Shown here piece after piece: positions 16,659 to 24,985 of a DNA stretch of 64,000 bases. The position numbers were made by a program, and so were the translations under genes. Source of the stretch: CAWHHZ01 sp963829355 (GTDB lineage: Bacteria > Acidobacteriota > Thermoanaerobaculia > Gp7-AA8 > JAHWKK01); contig CAWHHZ010000009.1 of NCBI GenBank assembly GCA_963829355.1, positions 1 through 64,000 of the forward strand. Reading direction: 5' to 3'. Within the stretch, counting starts at the first letter, position 1. Each line of letters begins with the position of its first letter. The notes below the pieces were generated by a model. That model did no database searches. It saw nothing but the letters and a program-made list of their open reading frames with translations, and was not told where the DNA came from.

Positions 16659-17492
16659 TCAGAAGAACGATCTCTTCACGATTACGATGTCGTCGGGCTG
16701 GAGCTGGACGTCTTCTGTGCGGCCGCGGAGGATGTCGTTGTAGTTGATCTCCATTTCGCGGTCGGTGCCGTCTGGTTGTCGGCGTCTGATCGTGATCGAC
16801 TTCGACGCGCGTTCACCGAGTCCTCCGGCTTTGGAGACCAGGGTCAGAAGCGAGATTCGTTCGTCGCTCTGGAACTGGACTGCGCCGGGAGTGCCGACCT
16901 CTCCGAGGCAGTAGATCGTGACGGTCGACTTCGGGGGGATGTTCACGACGTCGGAGGGGAAAATCGGGATGTTCCAGATGCCAGTTGCACTGCGCAACAG
17001 ATCGTCGGTCGAGATCTCCAGCGTGTCGCCGAAGCCGCTCTCACCGCGGCGGATCACGTAGATCGTCTTGCCGGCGCTTGCGGAGAGTCCTCCCGCTGCG
17101 GAGATCGCCTGGAGCAGGTCCCATTTGCCGGAGATATTGAGAAAGCCGGGCTTCTGCACGGCGCCGACGATCGAGACGGGCTTGTTTGCGAACTCCTTGA
17201 TGATGACGGAGACGTTTGCGCGGTTGACGTACTGCGCCGTGAGCATCGATTCGAGTCTTCCGGCTGCTTCGGTGGCGGTAAGGCCGTTGACGGGGACGTC
17301 GCCGAGGATGGGAAGGGTGAGCTGACCACTCTCACCGACACGCCGCTCGACGTTGAGGTCCGGAATCTCGAGAACCTTGATCTCGACGAGATCGCGCGGT
17401 CCGAGGCGGTACTCGGAGGAGTCCTGCGCGACCGCGGGGAGGGCGAGCAGCAGGAGAAGGGCCGGAATCGTTGCGCGCAGGAGATTCTTCAT
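16659..17492 (-). CDS. wza: Short Wza-type outer-membrane polysaccharide export (OPX) protein, module A
   Basis: 277 residues with a signal peptide (MKNLLRATIPALLLLLALPA VAQ). The poly_export domain begins at YRLGPRDLVEIKVLEIPDLN, followed by SLBB-type repeats: VSIVGAVQKPGFLNISG then LLQAISAAGGLSASAGKTIY, and a second, IYCLGEVGTPGAVQF then LTLVSKAGGLGERASKSI. It ends VQLQPDDIVIVKRSFF, with no C-terminal amphipathic helix like the one that forms the outer-membrane pore of E. coli Wza (about 379 residues). In bacteria with such short OPX proteins a separate beta-barrel is thought to provide the pore, and one is encoded 218 bases upstream. An AAGGA ribosome-binding site precedes ATG 17492. Confidence 0.88.
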   Translation of the reverse strand: MKNLLRATIPALLLLLALPAVAQDSSEYRLGPRDLVEIKVLEIPDLNVERRVGESGQLTLPILGDVPVNGLTATEAAGRLESMLTAQYVNRANVSVIIKEFANKPVSIVGAVQKPGFLNISGKWDLLQAISAAGGLSASAGKTIYVIRRGESGFGDTLEISTDDLLRSATGIWNIPIFPSDVVNIPPKSTVTIYCLGEVGTPGAVQFQSDERISLLTLVSKAGGLGERASKSITIRRRQPDGTDREMEINYNDILRGRTEDVQLQPDDIVIVKRSFF

Positions 17493-17709
17493 AATGTTCC
17501 TTTTCTGGTGACGAAAGAGTCTATCAGCGGCCGTGCCAGGTGGTCCGTTCAAGCGTTCGTTGCTGCCCCTCACCCCGGCCCTCTCCCCGGATTCAGATCT
17601 TCACTCGCGGCTTCAGGTGCTGGCGGGGAGAGGGGGAAAGGCGTTCATTTCACCCCTCAGCCTTTCATCTTTCATCTTTCATCGCTCATCGTTCATCGTT
17701 CATCGTTTG
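17493..17709. repeat. Hairpin arms and TTTCATC/GTTCATC heptads
   Basis: CCCTCACCCCGGCCCTCTCC (17567-17590) can pair with GGCGGGGAGAGGGGG (17622-17637). A 7-base-phased run TTTCATC, GCTCATC, GTTCATC follows at 17660-17708, abutting the stop codon of the beta-barrel gene. Confidence 0.75.
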
Positions 17710-18994
17710 TTATGGCGTGTAGGAGAAGCTGGTGGAGATGCTGGTTGCGACGCGGAAGACGTCGCGGTCGAACTGGTCGATATTGGAGTCGTATGTTCTG
17801 CGGGTTGCGTCGATGTTGAGCCAGATGTTGCGGAACAGGAGGATTCCGAATCCCGCACCGATCTCCTCGACGTCGTCGAGGCGCTTCGGCAGCCCCTCGA
17901 TTCCCTGATCGAGAGGATAGTCGTTCTCGCCGAAGCCGCCGTTCACGGCGAGTCGCAGACGCTGGCCTGCCTGTCCGGTGATCGCGGCTCCGAGCTCCTG
18001 GTTGACGAAGATCGCGTTCTGCTCGAAGGCGGAGGCGTTGAGTGTGCGATTGCCGTAGAGGGAGACGGTGATCGGAGCACCGAGGTCGTATCCGAACGCA
18101 AAGGAGCCGGTCATGGTGTCGTACGGCTCGAAGGCGGCCGCAACGACCGGCTCGATCTTTGCGCGGACCTGCCGAAAGGTTGAGGAAGAACCTGTCGATG
18201 TCGTACTGGACGCCGAAGAGGATCGCGTTCGAATCGAAGTCGCGGGCGGTCGGCTCGATGTCATAGCGCGTCTCGGCGATCTCGTAGATCGTGGAGATCC
18301 CGAGATAGCTTCGGAACTGGTAGCGGACTCCACCCTGCAGGATCGTCTCGTCGCGATTGAGCCGCTCGATCTCTCCGACATCGACGAGCTCGGCGTCGCT
18401 GAATGTCATTCCGGTCGTTTCGGCACCGGCGTAAAGCGAGAAGCGCGGAACGATCTCGATCGTGCTGGTTGCCCAGAACCGGTCTCTCGATCCGAACGCG
18501 GGCGCTTCGATCTCGGTACTGACGCTCGTGAAATCCTCGACGGACGATGCGCCGAACTGGAGTGACATCTGATTGAAGAGCGCCAGCAGTTCGGCGCTGT
18601 AGGTTCCTGACGACCGGCTGATCTCCGAGTCGATGAAGTAGCTGTACTGAGGAAGGACCGTTCCGCGGGCGAACACCTTTTCTCCGAGGGGCGCGATGAA
18701 GGTGACACCGGCGCCGAGCGTTCCGCCGAAGTCGTTCTTCTCTTCTCCTTTTTCGTCGGCGAAGAGGTTGCCGTGATACCCGATGGAGGTTCGGAAGGCG
18801 GGCTGGATCCGGAGCGCTCCGAGCCGCCAGAAGCTATCGGCGAGTTGCGCCTCGACCGAATCGCGCAGGGAGACCGGACGGGTTGCCGGCACATCGGCGC
18901 CGATCGACAGCATCTGTGCGCCGGCGGTGCCGGCAGAGATCAGCGGCAGACAGAGGAGCAGGATCGTGGCAAAACGGCATCTCATGTTTGACAT
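17710..18994 (-). CDS. Predicted outer-membrane beta-barrel of EPS export module A, one frameshift
   Basis: About 427 residues once joined. A signal peptide (MSNMRCRFATILLLCLPLIS AGTAGAQ) is followed by alternating amphipathic strands such as FRTSIGYHGNLFADEKGEEK, VFARGTVLPQYSYFIDSE and YLGISTIYEIAETRYDIEP. After a shift near 18165-18175 the rest continues in another frame (VSLYGNRTLNASAFEQNAIF ... YDSNIDQFDRDVFRVATS) and ends SISTSFSYTP. The strand periodicity, aromatic girdle residues and length suit a barrel of the outer-membrane beta-barrel 2/Wzp-like kind. It lies immediately upstream of the short OPX gene, as in module B. GAGGGGAAG is a suitable ribosome-binding site for ATG 18994. Confidence 0.8.
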
Positions 18995-19005
18995 GTCTTC
19001 CCCTC

Positions 19006-19034
19006 AAAAAAAAAGCCGTGCTCGGCGCACGGCT
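19006..19034 (-). terminator. Rho-independent terminator
   Basis: On the minus strand a perfect 8-bp stem AGCCGTGC/GCACGGCT with a 5-base loop is followed by nine T residues (the plus strand shows A9 at 19006-19014). It lies between the small secreted gene (19059) and the beta-barrel gene (start 18994), so it ends the upstream transcript, and the T-run is directly followed by the ribosome-binding site of the barrel gene. Read-through here could be the target of the UpxY-type antiterminator. Confidence 0.85.
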
Positions 19035-19058
19035 CTGCATGACTGCATTGTACCCGGA

Positions 19059-19739
19059 TCAGTTGGGGCTGACGTCCTCGTCGCGATTCTGGTGATCGAT
19101 GATCGCACCGATGATGCCGGCGCCGACGAGACCGCCGACGATGAGTCCTGCGCGTGGCAGTCCGCCAGCAGGAACCATGGCGGGGCAGACGATCGAATCA
19201 ACATCCCATCCGGTGAGTGTGGATGCGGCGACCATAGTCATCTCCTCGGTCACGACTCCATCGATCCCGGCATTCTGGAAACCGTTGGGGAGACGCGGCT
19301 CGGGAGCAGTCGTTCCGATGATCAGCGAAGCCTCTTCGCAGGGATTCCCCTCCATCATCGCGACCTCGCATTCCTCCTGGATTTTGACGGTCTCGATTTC
19401 AGTCAAGGCCGTCGTCCCATTGAGAAGCTTGACCTCGGAGCGATACATGACCATCCCAGCTTCTGGTACAGGCGCCGGAAGCGTGGCTGCCCAGAGATCT
19501 CCGGCGGGAGCCGCGGCGACGAAGAACCAGACATCTTCTTCGGCCAGTGGGGTACGGAAGTACGTACGAACGTAGTCGATCGCTTCTCCTGAAGGAACCG
19601 CGACGTTGACGTTGACCTTGATGAAGGCGGCCGGCGATACGCACGTCAGATCGGACTGCGTGATCTGAGGCCTCACCTGCGCCAGTGCGGCCGGCGAAAG
19701 TATAAGCAATGCGGTGATCGTGGCGACAACTCTTCTCAT
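19059..19739 (-). CDS. Small secreted protein of EPS export module A, unknown function
   Basis: 226 residues with a clear signal peptide, MRRVVATITALLILSPAALA. The mature part looks like a beta-sandwich: CVSPAAFIKVNVNVAVPSGE, DYVRTYFRTPLAEEDVWFFV and MVMYRSEVKLLNGTTALTEI. Cysteines at TCVSPA, EECEVA, NPCEEA and IVCPAM could pair. The C-terminus is Gly/Ile-rich (GLIVGGLVGAGIIGAIID), resembling a glycine-zipper segment, then a charged tail. A shorter relative with the same pattern (Cys, YxRVK..W.YV, then a QYFF..V/YEIRV strand and a Cys-rich end) is encoded at 34065-34577 in module B. I know no named family for it. Confidence 0.7.
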   Translation of the reverse strand: MRRVVATITALLILSPAALAQVRPQITQSDLTCVSPAAFIKVNVNVAVPSGEAIDYVRTYFRTPLAEEDVWFFVAAAPAGDLWAATLPAPVPEAGMVMYRSEVKLLNGTTALTEIETVKIQEECEVAMMEGNPCEEASLIIGTTAPEPRLPNGFQNAGIDGVVTEEMTMVAASTLTGWDVDSIVCPAMVPAGGLPRAGLIVGGLVGAGIIGAIIDHQNRDEDVSPN

Positions 19740-20090
19740 AAGGGAAATCCTTTGCCCGTCTCGTACAGCGTTTTCAACCCAGTAAGTTAGTTATGCAGTG
19801 TATGTTCCGAAACTCCATCAGTCAATCCTCCGTTTGGGGGAGGATGACAGAAATGTCTTTCGATTTGCAGTTCTCGTGAATTCTCGACGAGCAGAAATGG
19901 TGGTGCGGGATGCGTGCCGGATTGGAGCGATACAACTGTCATCCTGAGCCGCCGGAGCGCAGCGGAGGACGGTCGAAGGATCGCGTACGGCACGACTCGC
20001 CTCAAGTTCCGGCGAGAATAACGGGCCACGATCCTTCGCTTCGCTCAGGATGACAGCCGTGTCGATCCTTCGCTTCGCTCAGGATCGGGG
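19740..20090. repeat. Intergenic region with R3 element
   Basis: The first 190 bases are ordinary non-coding DNA and may hold the promoter of the secreted gene. 19938-20054 is an R3 element (GTCATCCTGAGC ... GCTCAGGATGAC) followed by a further half arm GATCCTTCGCTTCGCTCAGG up to the stop codon of the TPR gene. Confidence 0.7.
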
Positions 20091-21425
20091 CTATTCGCCC
20101 ATGATCAGGCGCTCGTAGCGGTCGACCATTTCGCTTCTGCTGAGCATCGGCAGGGCGTACTCGAAGAGCCGGCGCGCGTCCGCCTGCCGGTTCGACTCGT
20201 AGAGGGTGACGGCGGCGTAGAAGATCGAGACTGATTCGGATCGTGCGAATGGAGTCACGGCTCGGATGGCGTTGCGTGCAAGGCTCCAGTCACTGGTCAA
20301 CACGGCGGTTTCGAGAAGTGCCAGGTTGAGAGGACGGGAGTTCTGGTCTCCCGCAATCTGTAGAAGAGTCTCCTTCGCCTCGTTGGCCCGGCCGTCGCGA
20401 ATCAGGGACTGGGCCCGCTGGATCGTGGTGGCCTCGTCGCTACGACCGGCCCCTGCCGGCGGCTCGTTGACGATGGCCGGCGGCTCGTCGATGATGGGTG
20501 GTAGCGTCCGCTCAGTCTCCTGTGCGATCGGCTCTTCAATCGGCGCCTCGACCGGCCCTTCGATCGGTACCCTGCCCATCGCAGCCAGGCGATCCCTGCC
20601 ACTCTGTCCTACTTCGGAGAACCGGTGACCGGTGCGTTCGAGGATCGCGAGCACATCGCTGGCCGTCCCGGTGTCGCCCTTATCGAGCATGCAGAGGAAC
20701 GCGCGCTCACCGAGGTCAGAGGGAAATGGCGAGAGTCCCGCGAGAGCGTTCCATGCGCGTGTGCAGTTGTGATCCGCGAGATCGAGCTGCGCACTCATCT
20801 CCAGCAGTGCGCGATCTCGCGGAGCCACTTCGAGACCTCGATCAGCCCACTCGCGCGCATCGCGACTCGACCGCCGTTCGAGCGCGTCGGTGATCATCAG
20901 GAGGTACCAGCGCGGGTTTTCCGCATCTTCCTGGAGTTTCTGTTCGAGAGCTCGCGTCCTGGCCCGGCCGCTGAGCGCCATCAGCCGGTCCTCCTCGGAA
21001 GTGTAGAAGCGATTCAGTGTCGGGATCCCCCCGAGGCGCTCGTTCGAAACGGCCTGCCGCAGCAGGGTCGTGAGCACGTTCTCCATCGCTTCGTCGAAGC
21101 GGTACGAGTCGTAGCTGCGCGCAACCGCCTCGACGTCGACGAAACGGCGCGCCGTCTCGACCGCATCGTCGTTCAAACCGGCGGCGTGCTGTGCGACGGC
21201 CAGCCGGGCGAGAGTCTCGGAAAGCAGATCGAGATCGTTGAGGAGACCGAACGAGGCGATACGAAGCTCATCGGCAGCCTGCTGATAGTTCCCGTTCCCC
21301 CAGGCGGTCTTGCCCGCCTCGAGGCGACGCAGGTAGAACGGATCGGTTTCCGACTGCGCAACCAGCGGAATCGTGGTCGCTGCGAGTACCATGATGATGA
21401 AAAACTGTTGAATCCTTCGGGTCAT
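20091..21425 (-). CDS. Secreted TPR protein of EPS export module A, family with IASFGLLNDL motif
   Basis: 444 residues with a signal peptide (MTRRIQQFFIIMVLAATTIP LVAQ). The mature N-terminus FYLRRLEAGKTAWGNGNYQQ leads into AADELRIASFGLLNDLDLLS, the first of several TPR-like helix pairs (DDAVETARRFVDVEAVA; VAPRDRALLEMSAQLDLADH). A Pro/Glu-rich linker (VEAPIEEPIAQETERTLPPI) separates a second TPR cluster at residues about 320-440. The first 100 residues match the protein at 33186-34040 (FYQRMLSRGQLEYEAGQFSE, LQIASFGMLNDL), so this is a conserved partner of both modules. It is probably periplasmic. It is the first gene of the minus-strand unit and diverges from the ligase gene with only 21 bases between the start codons. 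Confidence 0.75.
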   Translation of the reverse strand: MTRRIQQFFIIMVLAATTIPLVAQSETDPFYLRRLEAGKTAWGNGNYQQAADELRIASFGLLNDLDLLSETLARLAVAQHAAGLNDDAVETARRFVDVEAVARSYDSYRFDEAMENVLTTLLRQAVSNERLGGIPTLNRFYTSEEDRLMALSGRARTRALEQKLQEDAENPRWYLLMITDALERRSSRDAREWADRGLEVAPRDRALLEMSAQLDLADHNCTRAWNALAGLSPFPSDLGERAFLCMLDKGDTGTASDVLAILERTGHRFSEVGQSGRDRLAAMGRVPIEGPVEAPIEEPIAQETERTLPPIIDEPPAIVNEPPAGAGRSDEATTIQRAQSLIRDGRANEAKETLLQIAGDQNSRPLNLALLETAVLTSDWSLARNAIRAVTPFARSESVSIFYAAVTLYESNRQADARRLFEYALPMLSRSEMVDRYERLIMGE

Positions 21426-21446
21426 GCGAACATCCTAATTGGTTTT

Positions 21447-22847
21447 ATGAAGCGTGTGCAGCCATTTCTGATTACGATCGCACTGGCAACTCTGCTGATC
21501 GTTCCTCTGTTTCTGCCGTTTCCGTACGGGGCAAACCGTCCGGCCGGAGCGTTCCGGTTGCAGCTCATCGGATTCGGCGCCGTGGCCCTTGCGGCGATCG
21601 GAGCCCGCAAGCGCCTGTCGCTGAGTGCGGCATCGGTTCCGGTCGGTCTGGCGTTGCTGATCGTCGTGCTCGGTCTCATTCAGGTGGCTCCCCTTCCCTC
21701 CGAGGTCGTCGAGCAGCTCTCTCCACGAAGCGCTCGAGTCTGGGACGATGCATCTGCCGTGCTCGTTCTGTTCGACCGGGCCGCCCTCGCCCCCCGGATC
21801 AGCATCGTGCCGTGGGAGACGATCCAGCAGGTTCTCGTGATCGGCGCATGGCTCGCGCTGTTCATCGCCGCGATCGTGGTGGGTAACGAGCGGCCACGCG
21901 CGCCGCGCTGGATCGTGATGGCGCTCGCGCTCACGGGGGTGGTCCATTCGCTTCACGCCACGATCCTGATCCGTTTCCCGAACCAGGCGGACGTGTTCGG
22001 GGGACGCGCACACGGAACCTTCATCAACCCGAACCATCTCGCCGCGTACCTGAACGTCTGCCTCGCCGCGGCGTTTGCGCTGCTTCTGGTCGAGACTCTT
22101 TACGCGCTGACGGGGCACCGGCCACACCGGCTGACACAGGCCCAGAGAGTGATCACCTTCTTTCTCACGGGAACGGTGGTGCTGATCATCGGCGCGGGGA
22201 TTCTGCTGAGCCAGTCGAGAGGGGGAATCGCGAGCGGGGCGCTGATGCTCGTATTCATGACGACTGCAGCGATGGCGCACCCGCGCGTTCGGACGAAGCG
22301 CCGCACGATCGTGGCGGGTCTGCTGCTCGCGATGACACTGGTCGGGGCGGGCTCGATCGTCCTCAGCTCACCTTCGACGCTGTACCGGTTTCTCTCGATC
22401 GACCCGCGCGATCCGGACAGCCAGGCCCGCACCGCCTACTGGGCGACCTCAGTCGACGCGTGGCGCGAGTACCCCATCGTGGGCTCGGGCCTCGGGACGT
22501 TCCGCGAGGCGTTCCGCCAGGTCCAGCCGGTCGATGAGCTCGGTGGGTACGTGAGCCACGCCCACAATGATCCACTCGAGCTTCTGGTGACGGGCGGGAT
22601 CATCGGCTTCGTCCTGGGGGTGGCGGGATTTCTCTCGATGCTCGTCATCCTGATTCGCGCATGGTGGAACGAGAAGCACCGCGAGCAGAGTGTCCTGATG
22701 CTCGCGGGTGTGGGGGCGCTGCTCGCCGTATCCGTGCACAGCCTCGTCGAGTTCCCGTTCACGATTCCCGCGATCCCCGCGGTCCTCGCCATCGTGCTCG
22801 GAGCGAGTTGGGCGGCGGGCGGAAACGGACGCCGGGACGTGGGTTGA
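21447..22847 (+). CDS. O-antigen ligase/polymerase-like membrane protein (Wzy_C), module B
   Basis: 466 residues with about ten to twelve membrane segments, beginning MKRVQPFLITIALATLLIVP. The Wzy_C signature is seen in the large loop: FGGRAHGTFINPNHLAAYLN, then ILLSQSRGGIASGALMLVF, then PIVGSGLGTFREAF and VSHAHNDPLELLVTGGIIG. WaaL ligases and Wzy polymerases share this fold and cannot be separated by sequence alone. A second member (26474-27964) with the same GTFxNPNHL and HAHND motifs lies 3.6 kb away on the other strand. The ATG at 21447 is only 21 bases from the divergent start at 21425. wzm and wzt follow. Confidence 0.82.
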   Translation: MKRVQPFLITIALATLLIVPLFLPFPYGANRPAGAFRLQLIGFGAVALAAIGARKRLSLSAASVPVGLALLIVVLGLIQVAPLPSEVVEQLSPRSARVWDDASAVLVLFDRAALAPRISIVPWETIQQVLVIGAWLALFIAAIVVGNERPRAPRWIVMALALTGVVHSLHATILIRFPNQADVFGGRAHGTFINPNHLAAYLNVCLAAAFALLLVETLYALTGHRPHRLTQAQRVITFFLTGTVVLIIGAGILLSQSRGGIASGALMLVFMTTAAMAHPRVRTKRRTIVAGLLLAMTLVGAGSIVLSSPSTLYRFLSIDPRDPDSQARTAYWATSVDAWREYPIVGSGLGTFREAFRQVQPVDELGGYVSHAHNDPLELLVTGGIIGFVLGVAGFLSMLVILIRAWWNEKHREQSVLMLAGVGALLAVSVHSLVEFPFTIPAIPAVLAIVLGASWAAGGNGRRDVG

Positions 22848-22899
22848 TCGTCTCCACGAACCGGCGCTCCGAGAGGAGCTGCCGCGCTACACTCTTCTC

Positions 22900-23724
22900 A
22901 TGGAACTGAAACGGGTGACGCGTATCAGCCCCGCGAGCGCGTGGCACCTGCCGGATCTGCGCGAGCTGTGGGACTACCGGGAGCTGCTCGTCGCGCTCGG
23001 GATGCGCGACATCAGGGTGCGCTACCGGCAGACGGTGCTGGGTGTGGCTTGGGCGGTCCTCCAGCCCCTCGCGTCGATGACTCTCTTCACGCTGATCTTC
23101 GGCCGGTTTGCGCGCATTCCCTCGGACGGGATGCCGTACGCCGTCTTCGTCTACGCGGGGCTTCTCCCATGGATGCTCTTCTCGGCGACCCTCTCGGGAG
23201 CCGCCGCCTCGGTCGTGGGAGCATCAGGATTCATCACCCGAGTCTGGTTCCCGCGCCTTCTGATCCCTGCCGCGTCGGTGGCGGCCCCCATTGTGGATTT
23301 CGTGATCTCGTCATTGATCCTGCTGGTGCTGATGACGGTCTACGGTGTCGATCTGACCGCGCGTCTGTTGACCATCCCGCTCCTCGCGGCTCTCCTCGTG
23401 CTTCTCGCCGCCAGTATCGGCACGATCCTCTCGGCCCTGGTCGTCACGTACCGCGACGTCCGTTTCGTCATTCCTTTTCTCGTCCAGTTCTGGATGTTCG
23501 CGAGCCCGGTCGTCTATCCGGCGTCGATCGTCCCTGAGCGCTACCGCTGGATTCTGCAGATGAATCCGATGACCGGCATCATCGACACCTTCCGGTGGGC
23601 GTTCCTCGGGACGAGACTCGATCACGGCGCGCTCGTGCTCTCGATCGTCATCACGGGCTGCACGACATTCGTCTCGATCCTTTATTTCCGGCACGTCGAG
23701 GAGAGGTTCGCCGATGTCATCTGA
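22900..23724 (+). CDS. wzm: ABC-2 type polysaccharide export permease
   Basis: 274 residues. The Wzm entry motif is clear (LRELWDYRELLVALGMRDIR then VRYRQTVLGVAWAVLQPLAS), followed by six hydrophobic segments and the C-terminus VEERFADVI. It forms the membrane channel through which an undecaprenyl-linked polysaccharide is moved across the inner membrane. The 3' end overlaps wzt by 11 bases. It is a paralogue of the permease at 1153-2011, which shares YRELxxxLxxRDxxVRYxQT and FADVI. The ATG at 22900 was chosen over upstream options that would overlap the ligase gene heavily. Confidence 0.9.
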   Translation: MELKRVTRISPASAWHLPDLRELWDYRELLVALGMRDIRVRYRQTVLGVAWAVLQPLASMTLFTLIFGRFARIPSDGMPYAVFVYAGLLPWMLFSATLSGAAASVVGASGFITRVWFPRLLIPAASVAAPIVDFVISSLILLVLMTVYGVDLTARLLTIPLLAALLVLLAASIGTILSALVVTYRDVRFVIPFLVQFWMFASPVVYPASIVPERYRWILQMNPMTGIIDTFRWAFLGTRLDHGALVLSIVITGCTTFVSILYFRHVEERFADVI

Positions 23725-24985
23725 GCTTGCGATCACGACGAGCGGACTCGGGAAGGAGTACGTGATCCGCCACGAGGACCCGCGACAGAGGACGCTCGTG
23801 GAAACGATCGGCGGGCTGATGTCATCCCCCGTGCGACGCCTCCGGGAACTGGGAGGGCGGGGAGCGCAGCAGGAGAGGTTCTGGGCGCTGCGAGACGTCG
23901 ACATCGAGATCGACGAGGGAGAGATCGTCGGCGTGATCGGAAAGAACGGCGCGGGGAAGTCGACGCTCCTGAAGATCCTCTCGAGAATCACGCGACCGAC
24001 CACTGGTCATGCCGACGTCCGGGGCAGCGTCCGAAGCCTGCTCGAGGTCGGCATCGGTTTCCATCCTGAGCTGACGGGTCGCGAGAACATCTACCTCAAC
24101 GGAGCGATCCTCGGGATGAAGCGAAACGAGATCACTCGCCGCTTCGGGGAAATCGTGGAGTTTGCCGAGGTGGAGCGGTTTCTCGACACACCGGTGAAAC
24201 GATACTCGAGCGGGATGTACGTCAGGCTCGCCTTCGCCGTCGCCGCGCATCTCGAGCCCGACATTCTGCTCGTCGACGAGGTTCTCGCCGTCGGCGATGC
24301 GACTTTCCAGCGACGGTGCATCGAGAAGATCGGTGCGATGGCGCGGAGCGGCCGGACAGTGATGATCGTCAGCCACAACCTTCAGACCATCCGCTCCCTG
24401 ACTTCGCGATGCATTCTCGTCGACGAGGGCACGATCCGGCACGACGGTCCGACAGACGATGTGATCGATCGGTACGTGGAGATTTCCTCGGAGGATTCGC
24501 AACGCGATCTGCGGTCGAGGGCGGACCGGACCGGAAGTGGTGTGGTGCGGTTCACGGACGTCTCGATCGGGAGCAGTGGCATGAGCGCCGGTGTCGTCGC
24601 GAGCGGTCATGACCTCGATCTGACGCTCCGGTTCGAGACTTCCCGCCCTGCGAGACACGTCCACGTCACGGTCCACATCACCGGTGCGCTCGGGGAGCGG
24701 CTGAGCACTCTGTCGACCTACCTGACCGGATCGGAGATCGATGCGCTTCCGGCCGCCGGATCGATCCGGTGCGCGATCCCCCGGCTACCACTCGCTCCCG
24801 GCCACTACCACCTGGAGCTCGTGTGCGCGGTGGACGAGCTGCTCGCCGACTGGGTCCAGAACGCCGCGGTACTGATCGTGGAACGTGGTGACTTCTTCAG
24901 ATCAGGGGTCGAGGCGGAGCACGGGATCGGCCGTATGCTGATGGACCAGGAGTGGAGCGTGCAAGCGGAGGAGAGCGGGCGATGA
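23714..24985 (+). CDS. wzt: Polysaccharide ABC transporter ATPase with C-terminal substrate-recognition domain
   Basis: 423 residues. The ATPase domain has Walker A VIGKNGAGKST (residues about 75-84), signature YSSGMYVRLAFA, Walker B ILLVDEVLAVGD and the H-loop VSHNLQ. The N-terminal part before the Walker A is extended (LVETIGGLMSSPVRRLRELG), typical of Wzt/TagH rather than other ABC ATPases. Residues about 270-423 form a beta-rich Wzt_C-like domain (SVSIGSSGMSAGVVASG, LDLTLRFETSRPARHVHVTV), which in studied Wzt proteins binds the modified non-reducing end of the glycan. Translationally coupled to wzm and, through ATGA, to the next gene. Confidence 0.92.
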   Translation: MSSELAITTSGLGKEYVIRHEDPRQRTLVETIGGLMSSPVRRLRELGGRGAQQERFWALRDVDIEIDEGEIVGVIGKNGAGKSTLLKILSRITRPTTGHADVRGSVRSLLEVGIGFHPELTGRENIYLNGAILGMKRNEITRRFGEIVEFAEVERFLDTPVKRYSSGMYVRLAFAVAAHLEPDILLVDEVLAVGDATFQRRCIEKIGAMARSGRTVMIVSHNLQTIRSLTSRCILVDEGTIRHDGPTDDVIDRYVEISSEDSQRDLRSRADRTGSGVVRFTDVSIGSSGMSAGVVASGHDLDLTLRFETSRPARHVHVTVHITGALGERLSTLSTYLTGSEIDALPAAGSIRCAIPRLPLAPGHYHLELVCAVDELLADWVQNAAVLIVERGDFFRSGVEAEHGIGRMLMDQEWSVQAEESGR

